A DNA stretch of 64,000 bases, taken from Rhabditoides inermis (Eukaryota > Nematoda > Chromadorea > Rhabditida > Rhabditidae). Position numbers and translations under genes: made by a program. A model generated the notes under the pieces. It worked only from the letters and a program-made list of their open reading frames with translations, made no database searches and was not told where the DNA came from. The DNA is taken from positions 112,501 through 176,500 of the forward strand of contig CAWZYM010000070.1 in assembly GCA_963966185.1 (NCBI GenBank), written 5' to 3'. Shown in pieces: positions 1 to 12,185 of the stretch. How positions within the stretch are numbered: position 1 is the first letter of the stretch; each line of letters opens with the position of its first letter.

Positions 1-1167
1 CTATTCCAGTATCAGTATGAGCCTGCTCCTCCTTTCCTCGTTTAGCCGCATTGCAATTTCGTTTTCGCTTTTCTCATGTGCATGTCTGTCCCAATGTGAC
101 AGAAAGTATTCAAGGTCCAACATACGTGTACTACTGTCCTTGTAAATATGTTTATTTAATTCTTTATTATAAATATTTTATGATCAGTGTTTCCGTGCCA
201 TTGGCCACTCCCTCTCACATCACATATCCCTTCTTTCTCTGCACTCTCTTACCCGCGCGGCACTCTCTCGCAAACCTGACCCTATTCTTGTTTCCCGGGA
301 AGATTTCTGTGTTGGATCGTACCTCCATCCCGTCTCCCATCTCTTTATCTTCCAGCTCACTGATTGCTTCCCTATTCTCTCACTATTGATTACTCGAAAT
401 TCCGGATCTTTGTTCTCGTTGCATAATTATGCTTGACGATCCAGAATCCAGACCTTCTATTGGATAAAACTACTCACTTGAGACGGGTGGAACAACCGGT
501 ATCCATTCCATCACATTTACTCGCTCATCTTCTCTCAAATCAGATGTTCGACTGGGTTTTGGAGTGTTTTGCAGTTTTGCAGATTGCGAGTTCGTTTTTT
601 TTTGTATTTCACCTATTCATTTCAAGTAGCCGGTGCGTCCATGTAACAGGAATAGCGACATAGCCAATGTCTTCTTATTTCTCTCACTCTCTTCCGAATA
701 AACCGGACGCCTCGCCTTCATCTTTGCAACTTCTCGCCTTCCTATCATTTATTTCATACTGATGCTTGCATTGTAGGATTGTAGTTGAATGTTGATTCCC
801 TATTCGATATAATCTGTAATCCGATGTTCGGACTTGCGGATTTCCTAAAGGCCTAAAGCGGTATAAGGCAAAAACAGGATGTTTGTCATTCTATTCCTTT
901 TCTATATCGTTGGCACTTGAACATTCAGTTGGAAATGCGAATCAGCGAGTTTTCCAATTCTATGCGGAATCGTCTCTTTCCTCTCGTGTTCTTGCCTTCG
1001 ATGTCCCATCAAATCGCATCGAATCCTACTTGCGCAACGTCTTTTTATGCGGTCTGTGTCGCGCATATAATCAAATCTCTCCCCCTTCTTTGATTCTCTT
1101 CTCCTTCGCATGCACGCATGTCTGTTACTCTCTTTTTGTAACCTCTTTCTTTCCCCTCCCTTTTTCG

Positions 1168-1203
<36 letters not shown>

Positions 1204-1241
1204 TCTCTTTCTCTTACTCAAATCATATTCTACTTTGCAGA
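1..1241. other. Upstream region, no gene recognised
   Basis: About 1.2 kb before the elongase start codon. Open frames here are short, rich in Ser/Leu/Phe and cross a (CT)n tract at roughly 1171-1215, so they look like chance frames in pyrimidine-rich DNA. The last bases end in a TTTGCAG acceptor directly before the elongase start, so part of the region is probably promoter, outron or a 5' intron. I see no conserved domain. Confidence 0.5.
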
Positions 1242-2318
1242 ATGAATATTTTGCACGAACTAAACGACTTCGAAGTCTACCAGAAGACGAATCGGACATT
1301 CCATTCCGACTACGTCTACAAGTGAGAGTGAGAGAGTAAGAGAAAAAAGGGGAGAGAGAGAGAGAGCAGAAAGAAAGAGTGAGAGAGAGAGCAGAAAGAA
1401 AGAGGTAGCGAGAGGAGAGAGAGGGGGGGGGGGAGAGAGAGAGTTCCTCTCTTTCAGGCATGCGCTTCCCTTCGAGCGAGTGGATGACCCGAAGTCTATC
1501 ACTCTTTTTCTCCAGAGGAACTGGCACCATACACTCACCATCTCCATACTCTATTTTGCCGTCATCAAAGGTAGCACAGCTTCAAGCTCCGCCCCTCTGA
1601 CCCCGCCCTCTTTCAGCTATTCAGCACGTGATGCGAGACCGCGCCCCCTTTGTCCTTAAGACTCCTCTTTTCCTGTGGAATGGAGCTCTGGCTGTGTTTT
1701 CCATCATTGGATTCGTCCGCTTCTCTGAGGTATTGATTTATATTATCGATTGACTTCAAAACATTGATGAAATCGACAACGAAATTCATTTTATCGCTGA
1801 CGACATCATCATCTTTGACTGATATTGGAGGCAATATGAAGTTCACACCATCACGACTGGTTATGATGTGGTAGTATGGTGGTGTGGGTTGTGTGACTGG
1901 TGTGGTGGTGTGATGGTGTGATTTCCTATTCGCCGATATTAAAAAGGAGGTTCACAAAATCACAATAAGTTCTGTTCTCATGTTATCGATAGGTTGGTTG
2001 ATAGATGGATATTGCAGGACCTGTTCACCTCTCTTTTCTCCCGCAACCTCTACGAGTCTGTCTGCTACTCCTGCCATCCCAACTCCGTAGCCGCATTCTG
2101 GTCACTAATGTTCGCCATTTCCAAGGTGAGTGGCGATTTGAATTATCTATTTTTTGATTATTGATTGATTATCGAATCGACTCATCGATTCATGACTTGA
2201 GGTGGTGGAACTGGGTGACACGCTGTTCATTGTGCTGCGAAAGAAGCCACTCATCTTTCTCCACTACTATCACCATGCAGCTGTGCTCATCTACACTGTC
2301 CACTCGGGTAAATCAACG

Positions 2319-2374
<56 letters not shown>

Positions 2375-3080
2375 CCTCTCTCTCTCCCTCTCACCCTCCC
2401 GTTCAGGGGCGGAGCACACGGCGCCCGGCCGTGCCTTCATCACCATGAACTACTTCGCCCACTCGTGTATGTACACGTACTATGCTGTCTCGGCCCTCGG
2501 ATGGCGCGCTCCCAAGTGGCTCTCCATGACTGTCAGTTCTCCCTGATTGTCGTTTTTCATTACTTGTTGCTTGTTACTTCCATTACAGTATTTATTCGAG
2601 AATAGACATGAGCTAAAGTGAAAGTAGATCCAACTTCCATTTTTTTCTCTTCGTCGTTACATCACCTTTCGAAACTATTTACTATTATCGATATGAGAGG
2701 GAAAAACAAGTCTCGAGTCGAACGCACACGCTTTCTTTTCTTTTCAGATCACCACCATCCAGACCGTTCAAATGCTGGCGGGAGTGGCCATCAACTGCTA
2801 CGTGTATCGAATCAAGACAGAAACCGACTGGCCGTGAGTCCCCGCCCCCATAGCCACGCCCCTTTCAACTACCTCATCGTTCCACCTCTCTTTTCCCTCT
2901 TTCATCATATCCTTCAAGCCCCGCCCCTCAAGCCCCGCCTCTTTCAGGTGTCAGCAGTCGATGGGCAACCTCTATCTGGCTTTCATCATCTATGCCACTT
3001 TCGCCGTCCTCTTCATCCAGTTCTTCTACCAAGCCTACTTTGCCAAGCGCGCCGCCGCAAAGACAAAGAAGGTCGAGTAA
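1242..3080 (+). CDS. ELOVL/ELO very-long-chain fatty acid elongase (3-ketoacyl-CoA synthase)
   Basis: Condensing enzyme of fatty-acid elongation, expected as a multi-pass protein of the endoplasmic reticulum that joins malonyl-CoA to acyl-CoA. Eight exons (1242-1321, 1458-1570, 1617-1729, 2018-2125, 2202-2307, 2407-2531, 2748-2833, 2948-3080) splice through GT-AG introns to 864 nt, giving 287 residues, the usual ELO length. The catalytic HxxHH box is HYYHH at residues 159-163, inside a hydrophobic stretch. The N-terminal half has the NWHHT segment typical of the family, and the C-terminus ends in a lysine-rich tail (AKTKKVE) like ER-retention tails. The start ATG lies two bases after a TTTGCAG acceptor, suggesting trans-splicing or a 5' intron. 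Introns 1 and 5 carry GA and CT microsatellites. Substrate chain length cannot be told; similarity by eye is to the ELOVL3/6 group. Confidence 0.95.
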
Positions 3081-3403
3081 GCCACGCCCAATCAAGCACC
3101 GCCCATTGAATCTCCTAATAATCCCATATACACCATAGCGCCTAGTCACCAACAACTGTGCAACTGTGATAACACTTCGTTAGATACTTTTATTTATTTT
3201 TCATTGAGTGAGTGTATACAAAATCCCGCAATATATTGTTCAACGTATGACTATATAAACTATAACGATAAAATACAATCGAATGTGAAAACCGAAATCT
3301 CTTTCAACAAAGTGACATGAATAACAGAATGACTGCGAAGAAAAAAAAACACCTAGCACAACACAGATGATTGGGGAAGTTCCGCCCCTCAGACTCCGCC
3401 CAC
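3081..3403. other. Convergent intergenic spacer (3' UTRs)
   Basis: The + strand elongase and the - strand ribose-5-phosphate isomerase end about 320 bases apart. The AT-rich stretch around 3180-3350 probably holds both 3' UTRs and polyadenylation sites. No coding signal seen. Confidence 0.5.
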
Positions 3404-4607
3404 TCACTTCTTCTTTCCCTCAATTTTCTTAACCGAACCATCAGCCGAGGCAAAGTAAACTCCATCCACGACACCAATAAACAGACCAGTCTCCACCACT
3501 CCTGAAATCAATCAATAATTGACAAAAAAAATCAATCAATAACTGGTAGGAAAATCGATAATCAATAAACGTGCCGACGGACCGGGCGTATTGGCTAGCC
3601 TCGCCTGCACAGCACTCCAGTCATGCAGCTTATCCTTGGGGAACACCCAATCGATTATGTAGTTGTTGTTGTCAGTGATCACCGGGCCGCACCTGAACAG
3701 CACATAGGCCACGCCCTGCCAAGCCCCGCCCCTCGCACTCACTTCTTGACTGCCATGCGCAGGTTGGCGACTCCGCCCTCGGTGCGTGGAATCGAACGAA
3801 GCAGCGGCTGGGCGGCAAACGGGAGAACCTGAGTGTCATGTGAGAATGAGAAAGGGGAAGAAAGAGAAACAGCGAGAGAAGCATGCACCCACCTCGATCG
3901 GCACGTGCTGATACTTCTCCCCCAACACCTGCGAGTCCTTCGAGCTGTCCGCGATCACCTCAAATCGATCCATCACCAAAGGGGCGGGGCCAGGGTGGGC
4001 GGGGCGTACTCACGAGGAACCTGGTGGACGCGTGCTGCACAATCTTCTCCTGTGCGAGGCAGCCGCCACCGCCCTTGATGCACGTCAGATCAGCGTCCAC
4101 CTGAACACAGACGCCTAATCAATCGATCGAAAATCAATAAATCGATATGACTCAATACTCGCCTCATCTGCTCCGTCGATGCATACATCGAGCTCGGGTG
4201 TCTGGTCTAGGTCCGAGATGGGGAGACCCGCGTCCAGCAGCCAGCGCTTCGTCTGCAATCAACACATACAACCGTCCATCTGCTCAATCGAATCAGACCT
4301 GCGATCGTTGTTGCATTCTCAATTTTCCCGAAAAGGTTTGAACTTTGAAAATGGCGAAAAAAGTAAAAAAAAAGTGCAAAAACAAGGAAGGAAAGAATAC
4401 CTGGAAGCTGGTGGGCACGCAGACAATGTTGGCCAGATGGCCAGACTTGAACGACTCCTCCAGGTACTCAACCTCAACACCTCAATCATTACAAAACACG
4501 AACTAAACCAGAATAAAACGAGACTGACCAGATACTTGACTGTGCTTCCCGAGCCGACACCGATGCGCGCCCCGCTCGACAGCCACTCGCCTACACACAA
4601 CCATGTG

Positions 4608-4642
<35 letters not shown>

Positions 4643-4821
4643 CCTCCCCCTGTCAGATCTTCCATCTCCCCCTCTGTCTCTCTCCCCGTCTCTCTCACCC
4701 GCACAGCTCCTGGCAGCGTGCCGCTTCGCCTGCTCAATCGGCGAGAGCTCCACCGGAGTGTGCACCTCAAAACAAACTATAAAAATCTAAAAATCACCAA
4801 AAAACCTGCACAACTCACCAT
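3404..4821 (-). CDS. rpia-1: Ribose-5-phosphate isomerase A
   Basis: Interconverts ribose-5-phosphate and ribulose-5-phosphate in the non-oxidative pentose phosphate pathway; cytosolic. Ten exons on the minus strand (ends 4821-4819, 4765-4699, 4590-4529, 4466-4401, 4252-4163, 4100-4014, 3958-3893, 3828-3743, 3692-3583, 3501-3404) sum to 735 nt, 244 residues, close to the family length. Family blocks are in order: [26 protein letters not shown] followed by [23 protein letters not shown], and the C-terminal [10 protein letters not shown] and GVVETGLF. The acid residues of the DGADE block and the lysine of KGGGG are the expected active-site residues. The initiator ATG is the last codon of its exon; a longer N-terminus from upstream exons is possible. 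The intron after DGADE has a GC donor (gcgagt), an uncommon but known splice class. Confidence 0.95.
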
Positions 4822-5963
4822 TCTGACGGCTCGCGGTATGGAATGCAGTGTCGCGCGGGACAGAATCTACAAACGAGGGAATACAATCAGAAATCACTTT
4901 CCTGTGAGAATGCGTCAGGATACAATGGCGCTCCTCCTACATTAATCAGAGACCACTCAGTCAGTTCAAACCAATAACACCAAATCAAACGAGTTCACAT
5001 TGACGCATTAGCAAAGAGCGGACAACTGACGACTCGCTTCGACTACTTTCTTATCTCTCTGGCCCCACCCACACCTATAATATTATTCTGGGAGATAGTT
5101 TGCCAGATTACGGTAGAAAATCGATCTACCCTCTAGTCGCACTCGATCTACCTTCTAGTCGTGAGGAGACCCAAGCGCGCGCTTTCAAACGATAATATCG
5201 ATCAAAGAAGGCGGCATGCGAATCAAAGAGGCCGCGCGACACTCGACCATTTGCTCGCGCTGTCTGACTTCTCTCGCTCGCAACTGAGTTTCGCCAACTG
5301 ACCCCGGCTGGCAATAACAGAAACTATCCTCCAGGCGAAGACTATAAGTACACTTACAAAGTACAACCGAAACAACGCACTTGGCGATTCCACATCAATG
5401 TATGTCCACGACACTCTCTCTCTCTCTCTCTCTCTCTTTCAACCATAGAGATATCGAAATGTTGCAAACATCTCTCGCTTTTCCCGTCACAAACCGCCAA
5501 CACAACTTGATTTGCCCGATTTATCGTATCATTCATCGTATCTCTCAGATGTGCGGACGGCGGTAGCAGAGACAAGAGAGGGAAGCCGTCCGCATATTAT
5601 CATTATTATGGAGTAGGAGGGGTACGAGAAAGAATACACATAGTTGAGGAGAGAGAGCATGGGAGAGGAGTGGGAGGGATGGGACAACATTTACAAGAGA
5701 TTGCGGCGCGTGGGAGGGGGAGGAATAGATTCTCTGGACGGGGAAGGGCTCGGTCACAATGGGATACGATCACTATCGAGGCAGGGTTTTCGTCATTTTC
5801 TTCATTCATCGAGCCTCGTTTGTGCAATGAGAGAGGGGGAGAGGAAGAGGGAGAGAGAGGCGCACCCTGTCAAGGGCGGGTGGACAAGGAGAATGAAAGA
5901 GACAAGGGGAGAAATAAATTAGAAGTAAGGGGATCAGTCGAAGACTGCGTCCGAGCGGAGAGC
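4822..5963. other. Spacer between rpia-1 5' end and atx-2 3' end
   Basis: Contains the likely promoter and 5' exon of the isomerase (up to roughly 5000) and the 3' UTR of ataxin-2. A short (CT)n tract lies at about 5417-5437 and a purine-rich stretch at about 5640-5920. Long frames in the purine-rich part are repetitive Arg/Glu/Gly and not credible as proteins. Confidence 0.45.
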
Positions 5964-6004
5964 TCACGCGCCCTGCGGAGGCATGCCTGAAAGCAGTGAG
6001 TCAG

Positions 6005-6059
<55 letters not shown>

Positions 6060-9000
6060 CCCCCATACCCTGTGGCGGGGCGGGTGCGGGCTGTGGCTGG
6101 TATGGCTGCGGGGGCTGCATGTTGTGTCTGTGCTGCATGGCTTGCGGGGGCGGCTGGGCGAAGAAGGCGGGGTTTGCGTGCGGCCCGCCCGCCCCTCCCA
6201 TGTACCCCTGCTGCTGACTCTGCTGCAACTGCTCCGGAGAAGGCACGAACTGCCCCGGACCACCCTGCTGCATGCCCGGGTGCGGACCATCGTGGCCCTG
6301 CTGCCCCTGCAAAGCAACCCATCATCTCCCTCCCTCTCTCTCCCTCTCCCTCTCTCTCGCACCTCATGCTGCATCTGCTGCTGGTAGTACTGTTGCTGCG
6401 GCTGCTGTTGCTGACCGTACATGTACATCTAAACAAAACCAATACATATATATCTAATACATCACCTGTCAAAGTGAATACCATCGTGCCCGTGCTAACA
6501 AAAATGACATATACATACTTGCGACGACAAGACAAAAGACGAAGAGAGGTGTGGCAAGGTACCTGGGCGTGGGGGTGCATGTGGTGTGCCTGCGCTGCGT
6601 GGACAGACTGCGCCGCCATCTGCTGGTAGTAATGTTGGGGATGGAGGTGCGGGGGCAGCAGCACCGCCTGCGCCCCTCCTCCTCCTCCCTGTCCTCCTCC
6701 TCCTCCTCCTCCCTGCATCGACGGAGTGGGGGTGGGCGCGGAAGACGGAGGCTGCGACGACGCCAGCGGCAGCGGAGACGCGCACTACACAACACATACA
6801 GATACACACGAGGCAAGCCAATCAACAACCACCAACAACACAACAGGCGAGAAGAGAGGGGCATGCAGGCTGCAGAGACAACCGAGTGTCACTGTGGGAT
6901 GGGGATGCAAGATGGATGCAGGGCATGGCGGAGACCGAGGGTGCTTGCATGGATTGGATTGGCATCGCCGACTCACCTGCGCGGGACTGGCCACCTGCTG
7001 GGGAGCGGGCGTCGGAGGCTGGCTGCCAGCCGTCGACTGACCCTGCGGAGGAGGCGCACCGCCAGCCTGACCTGCAAAACAATCCATCAATCAATCAACA
7101 ACCCCAATCAATCAACCATCAACACTGACCGTGGTAGTGTTGGTGCTGCGCGTCCATCATGGGCTGGCCGGGCTGCTGGGCACCTGCGGGGGTCGGGAAG
7201 CGGGGAGACGGCCCGGCAGGACCACCCTGCTGCGGCATCACATACGCGCCCTACAACACACCAAACATACACATCCGAGATCATCAAAACTCAAAACACA
7301 ATGCACTCTCATCACTCACCTGCGGCACAAAAGTAGACGGCTGGTGCTGGGCATACATGCGCGGACCGGGAACCATCATCTGAGCAGGCATGTACTGAAA
7401 ACGCAATCAATGGACCAATTGAACCAAAACAACCAACACTTACCCCCGAAGGCGGCGGGACATTCATCTGCTGAGCCTGTGCCGGATTGTAGTACATCTA
7501 AACAAGAGAGGTAAACATGTAGACAAGACAACAAGACAACAAGACAAGAGCAAGCGACTCACTCCAACGGGCTGGTATCCGGCGGGGCCATTCATCGGCT
7601 GCTGGGGGTACATGGACGGGTGTTGCACGAACACTCAAACAACAATCATCACACACATCTCTCATCAACTCCCCTACGCAACACCCCTTCCTCTCATATA
7701 TCTCTTTTAGGAGGGAACCATATGCCAAGTGCCAACTCACCCTGCTGTCCAGCTGCGGGCTGTTGTTGTCCCCCTCCCCCTGCCTGTCTTCCCCCTCTTC
7801 CCCCTCCGGGAGTGGGCGGGGGTCCAGAGGGCATGCCCTGTCCCCCTCCCTGTTGCTGCTGAACTGCCACCATCTGACGGGCAGCCTGAGGGACAATGCC
7901 CTGGCCAGGCATCACATACTGCACCTAAACAACACACAATACGTTTCCCATCAATTACCGTAACCTGCTCTACCGTACCTGCACGGGATGCTGCTGCCAT
8001 CCGGGAGCGACCATCATGGGAACTGCCTGCGTCATCATAGCCGGAGGAGGCATCGAGGACTGCTGCAATGCAGGGGGTTCTTCCCGTTCGCTCCCTCTGC
8101 TACCGTATCCTCCCCCTCCCCCACTGACCGGCATGACAAGTGGCTGCATGGGCACCATCGGAGGCATCGGCTGGCTCACCACTGGAGGCGGCATCGCCAT
8201 CTAGACACAACACCACGTCAGCTTAGCATCAACCGCAACGTCTCGCGTTCACACTATCTCTCCGTCCGTTCTAGTCATCCTCTCAAAACACATGCTGATC
8301 CTATGCACGCATACCTGCTGCGAGGGTTGCTGCTGCTGCTGCTGGGTTGGGGGCTGTGAGGGCGCCTTCGGTATGAAGGCAGTCGCGTTCGCGTTGAACT
8401 TGAACGTGCTGCAACACACCAGTCAATACAGCACATACCAGGGCACCACTACCATCACAAGTAACCATCAACTACCGTACCTGGATGTCTTGTCTCCCGT
8501 GGAGCTGTTGCTGGTGCTTGTGTTGGGATCGCTGTCCTTGGAGTCGTCAGCTCCTCCGGCAGACGACGCCGAAGCACCCGCAGGCATCTCGGTCTGAACC
8601 ACACTTGTAAAACACACATTCGACCAATCGAGAGTGCGGACTGACCTGCTCGGCAGTGTGTGCAGCGACTGCCGTCTCGACGTCGGAGGAGGCGGGAGCA
8701 GCGGGGGCGGGGACTGGGGCGGGCTCGGCCTGCGCGGGCTCCCCACTCGCTTCCGCCGCCTGCTGTTGCTGCTGCTGCTGGGACACGAGCGACACGGGCG
8801 GGCCCTTCTTCCACGCGTTGCCGCGCGCCGTCTCCTCCCCTCCCCCTCCCTTTCCACCCTCGCCTCCCCTGTACTCCTTGTTGAAGTCTTGCTGGAATCC
8901 GCGCAGCTCGTTCACCCTCTGCGCATTGTTCCGCGCGCCTCCGGCCGGCGCAGCGTGGCGCTGCTCAAGCATGGCTGAAACGGAACGATACGTAAACAAG

Positions 9001-10960
9001 CCATTAGTAAGTATACGATAAAACACAACCAAACCAACACTGACTCTTGCCGCCTGCTGCCCCGGCGCCCTGCTGCTTGTAGTTGCTATTCTCGTACACC
9101 TTCTGCTCTGCTTGCCCCTGTTGCTGTCCTCCTCCTCCACCTCCTCCACCTCCCCCTCCTCCCTGCTTGCTTCCAGAACGAGCCAGCTGCCAATCTGAAA
9201 CAATTAACATGCAAAGCGTATTCCGAACGACAATTCGAGAACTCTACAGCAGACAATCGGCAATCAATAGGTACCCCGAACTGCTACCAAGTACCAACGA
9301 CACACCGGTAATCAATCCATCACACCCAACCTAACACATCAAATTGCACTCACTGTTGAAGTCGTCAGTGATATCCTGTCCAGAGGGTCTCTGCTTGCCT
9401 CCCGCGTATCCGCCCCCCCTTCCTCCTCCCTGCTGAAAGCCTCCCGCGCCTCCCGGACCACCATAGCCACGCTGGTTCGGACCACTGCCGCGACCTAAAC
9501 ACATCATTCAAAATTATACTCATTCGAGATAAACACTGACGATCGTTGGCCTTGAGTCCCTCTGCGCGTCTGTTGGTGACTGCGGGGCCTGCTCCGCGCC
9601 CTCCCCTGTGTGCGTGGCCGCCTGCTGCCTTGCGGCGTCCCTCCAGCTCCTCCTCTGCCGTCAGCTTGTCCAGGTCCCTCTCCTCGTCGTCGTTCTCCAG
9701 CAGCTGGTGGTGGCGCGACTGCGGAGCGTTCTCGATCTCCCGAGCGATTCTCTCCGCGCGAGCCCGGTCCTCCGCCGATCCAACCACATCCGCCCTCAAC
9801 GTATCATGCATATAGAGTCAAACTACAAACTACAAACATACAGTGACCAAGTCTGCAATTCACAACAATGCAAAATGCTTGCACTCACGTTGTGTATTGG
9901 CTGAGGTCGTCGTCGAATGTGGAGGTGACTCCGAGCTCGTTGTTCCTCTTGAACATCTCATCCACATCCCAGCCCCCATTGTTCCTCCCGCCTCCCTGGT
10001 ACCGCGAAGGACGCTGCTCGGTCTGCACAAACAACCACAATGTATATGTACTATCCATAAACGACAACGAGCAAAACGAGAAGCGTACCTGTGGAAGGTT
10101 GTCGATCTCGAAGTTGACGTCGTCGTCGTGTCCGCCGTCCCACGCCTCCAGCTCCTCGTCCGGGTCCACTGACACACTGCCGTTGCGCTGCTGTCCAGAG
10201 CGGGCGCCGTGGTAGTCGCGGTCGGTGGCGAAGCCTGCAAAACAAGAATGGCATTGTATAGGATACATAGGATACCTAGTTATTTCCGAATTGATTATCC
10301 GCTCTTGTGTTTGTATTTTAAAAGAACACCGCCCGTATCAATTCACTAGCTAGCCATTGGCCATTCGCACACAACAGATAAGAACGAAGGCGCCGCGGTT
10401 CTGACTCACAAGTCAAAGTGACGAAATTGGAGCGAAGGAATACGGCATATACAAACTAACAAACGCCAAATCACACTGACCCTTGACGACCTTCTCCTCG
10501 ACGGCGATGACAGACATGCAGAGGACCTCGTTGAACCCGAACTGCATCTTCTCGTTGACATTCTGCTTGAGAGGCAGCAGATGATCCGCGTTCGCATCAG
10601 TGATCTCGTACACAAAGCGAAGACCCAGATCCATCGTCTGTCAACACAACATGGTACAACAATGAACGACGACGACGTAAACACGGTGTACAACGCACCT
10701 GCGAGCAAGCGGCGAAGATTCCCTTGTACTTGCGGCCATCACACGTCTCGACCAGAACCTCTTTGCCCTGTAGACATGTGTCGTGAAAACACGGGCACGG
10801 AAAACGAACACAAGTCACTCACTATAGTTTCATTCATACCGGTGAGCAGAGCGGGGTTAAGGTTCACACCTCCATCGACCTAAAACAATTGAGTGAAGCA
10901 TAGCTCGATAATGTATCAGTTACAAAAACACACCTCACAGTACTCCTCCTGACGAGGCAT
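5964..10960 (-). CDS. atx-2: Ataxin-2 (Lsm, LsmAD, PAM2, Gln/Pro/Gly-rich tail)
   Basis: RNA-associated regulator of translation and stress granules that binds poly(A)-binding protein. The start ATG at 10960 (MPRQEEYCE) lies six bases after a TTGTAG acceptor. The Lsm domain is in exons between about 10880 and 10480 (KEVLVETCDGRKYKGIF, then the MDLGLRFVYEI block and EKVVKG). The LsmAD domain spans about 10240-9370, with GVTSTFDDDLSQYTT and RAERIAREIE. A PAM2 peptide is visible at about 8405-8325 (FNANATAFIPKAP, matching the LNPNAxxFxP pattern), followed by poly-Gln. The remainder to 5964 is Gln/Pro/Gly/Met-rich, with GGGGGGGQGGGGG near 6690 and a last short exon encoding GMPPQGA and TGA. The last intron begins gtatgg and runs into a (GA)n tract. 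More than twelve small exons; not all boundaries were fixed. Divergent from the TBC gene. Confidence 0.93.
6008..6057. repeat. (CT)n microsatellite in last atx-2 intron
   Basis: About 50 bases of uninterrupted CT on the + strand, read as GA in the gene's sense just after the 5' splice site of the last intron. Confidence 0.9.
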
Positions 10961-12185
10961 AATGTGCTACAATTTACACAAAAAATCAGCGGGCCTTTCC
11001 GTGAAGAAAAACCTCTCGTGCGATCGCGTCACGAATTTCTCACGAGAAATTCGTGTCTTAGAGCGCCTGCAACATACCAGGAGTTATGTTAATGTTCTTA
11101 AAATGACATAATCAACAAAATTCATCTCATAATAATACAAACAATCACAATAAAACAAAACGCGAAATTTTGAACGCAAACGGACAGTGGTCAGTCAGCG
11201 TTCACAGCGTTTTCAGCGTGAAGAGACAAATGGACACGATAACTACATATTCAGAACACAGTGAACCATGATGACGAAAGTGGTGACTATACAAACTACA
11301 CAAAATACGTCATATCACATATGCAAATTGACAAATACCGGAAATTGTCGATCGATATTGTTGAACGCGCGAAATGACGCCACGTTCGGCGGGTCACCCG
11401 GAACGTTCCTAAGCGTCTCGATTCGAGTGCAGTGCAAGGGAGGGGGCGGGGCCATGGAGCCAGTGAGACTACAACTCTGACCGGTGCGGCGCCATCCAAG
11501 TTAGAGAGAGTGAGACAGACGAGAGAGAAAGGTATATTTTATGATATTTCAAACGGTTTTATTGATTGATAAAAAAAAAAAACAGCATGAGTTGTGCACA
11601 TTGTATGTTTTAAAATTCGTATGGTGTACTGAAAGGGCTACTCGCGAAGATTGAAAACACATTTCTCCATGATTCACGACCGCGAGTGATCGCATCCAGA
11701 CAAGTTCAATCCCGGATGCATGAACCCTGATTTTGTTTTTGCATATGCTTATCAAAGCGCTTTGAAATGAATGCTGCTCGCTATCACGCATAGCAGCACT
11801 CAATTTGCACAGCCAGTCACTCACTTTACGTTCTTCCTACCAGTAGCTCTTTTCGTTTTCTCTCTTCTTTCGCTCGCGCCATCCCCTTCCACATTCCACA
11901 CACCTGTATAAACAATCGCACAGTTTCGCTCTCTATCGATTCTCTCATCTCCCCATAGCATAGCTATTTGGGCTGCTGTTTCGGGCCACCCAGAGTGAGA
12001 GGAGTGCACACTTATCCCCAATCACAACCGCGTGTGTGTCCCGTTTGATTTATTGCCTGATTGCCACCACAACCACTCGCATCTCACCCACTTTCATATC
12101 GCAAAGTACAAAATGCACGTTTTATTGTAGTGATTACACCCTTGGTTGATTGTGCATGTTGAACCTACCTAACTCGTTGTTGTAG
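10961..12185. promoter_or_regulatory. Divergent promoter region atx-2 / TBC1D10
   Basis: About 1.2 kb between two head-to-head genes. It must contain both promoters and any 5' non-coding exons. I see a palindromic segment near 11023-11055 (ACGAATTTCTC / GAGAAATTCGT) and a cluster of short AT-rich runs, but no recognisable core promoter. No coding sequence supported. Confidence 0.5.

Noticed and set aside
1045..1530. Long frames of LSLSLS or RERERE on both strands (also near 2161, 4619, 6001, 16558, 38160)
   Set aside because: They are translations of (CT)n/(GA)n microsatellites; real exons lie next to them in other frames.
5964..10300. PRRC2/BAT2-type or generic prion-like gene
   Set aside because: Lsm, LsmAD and PAM2 motifs in the right order identify ataxin-2.
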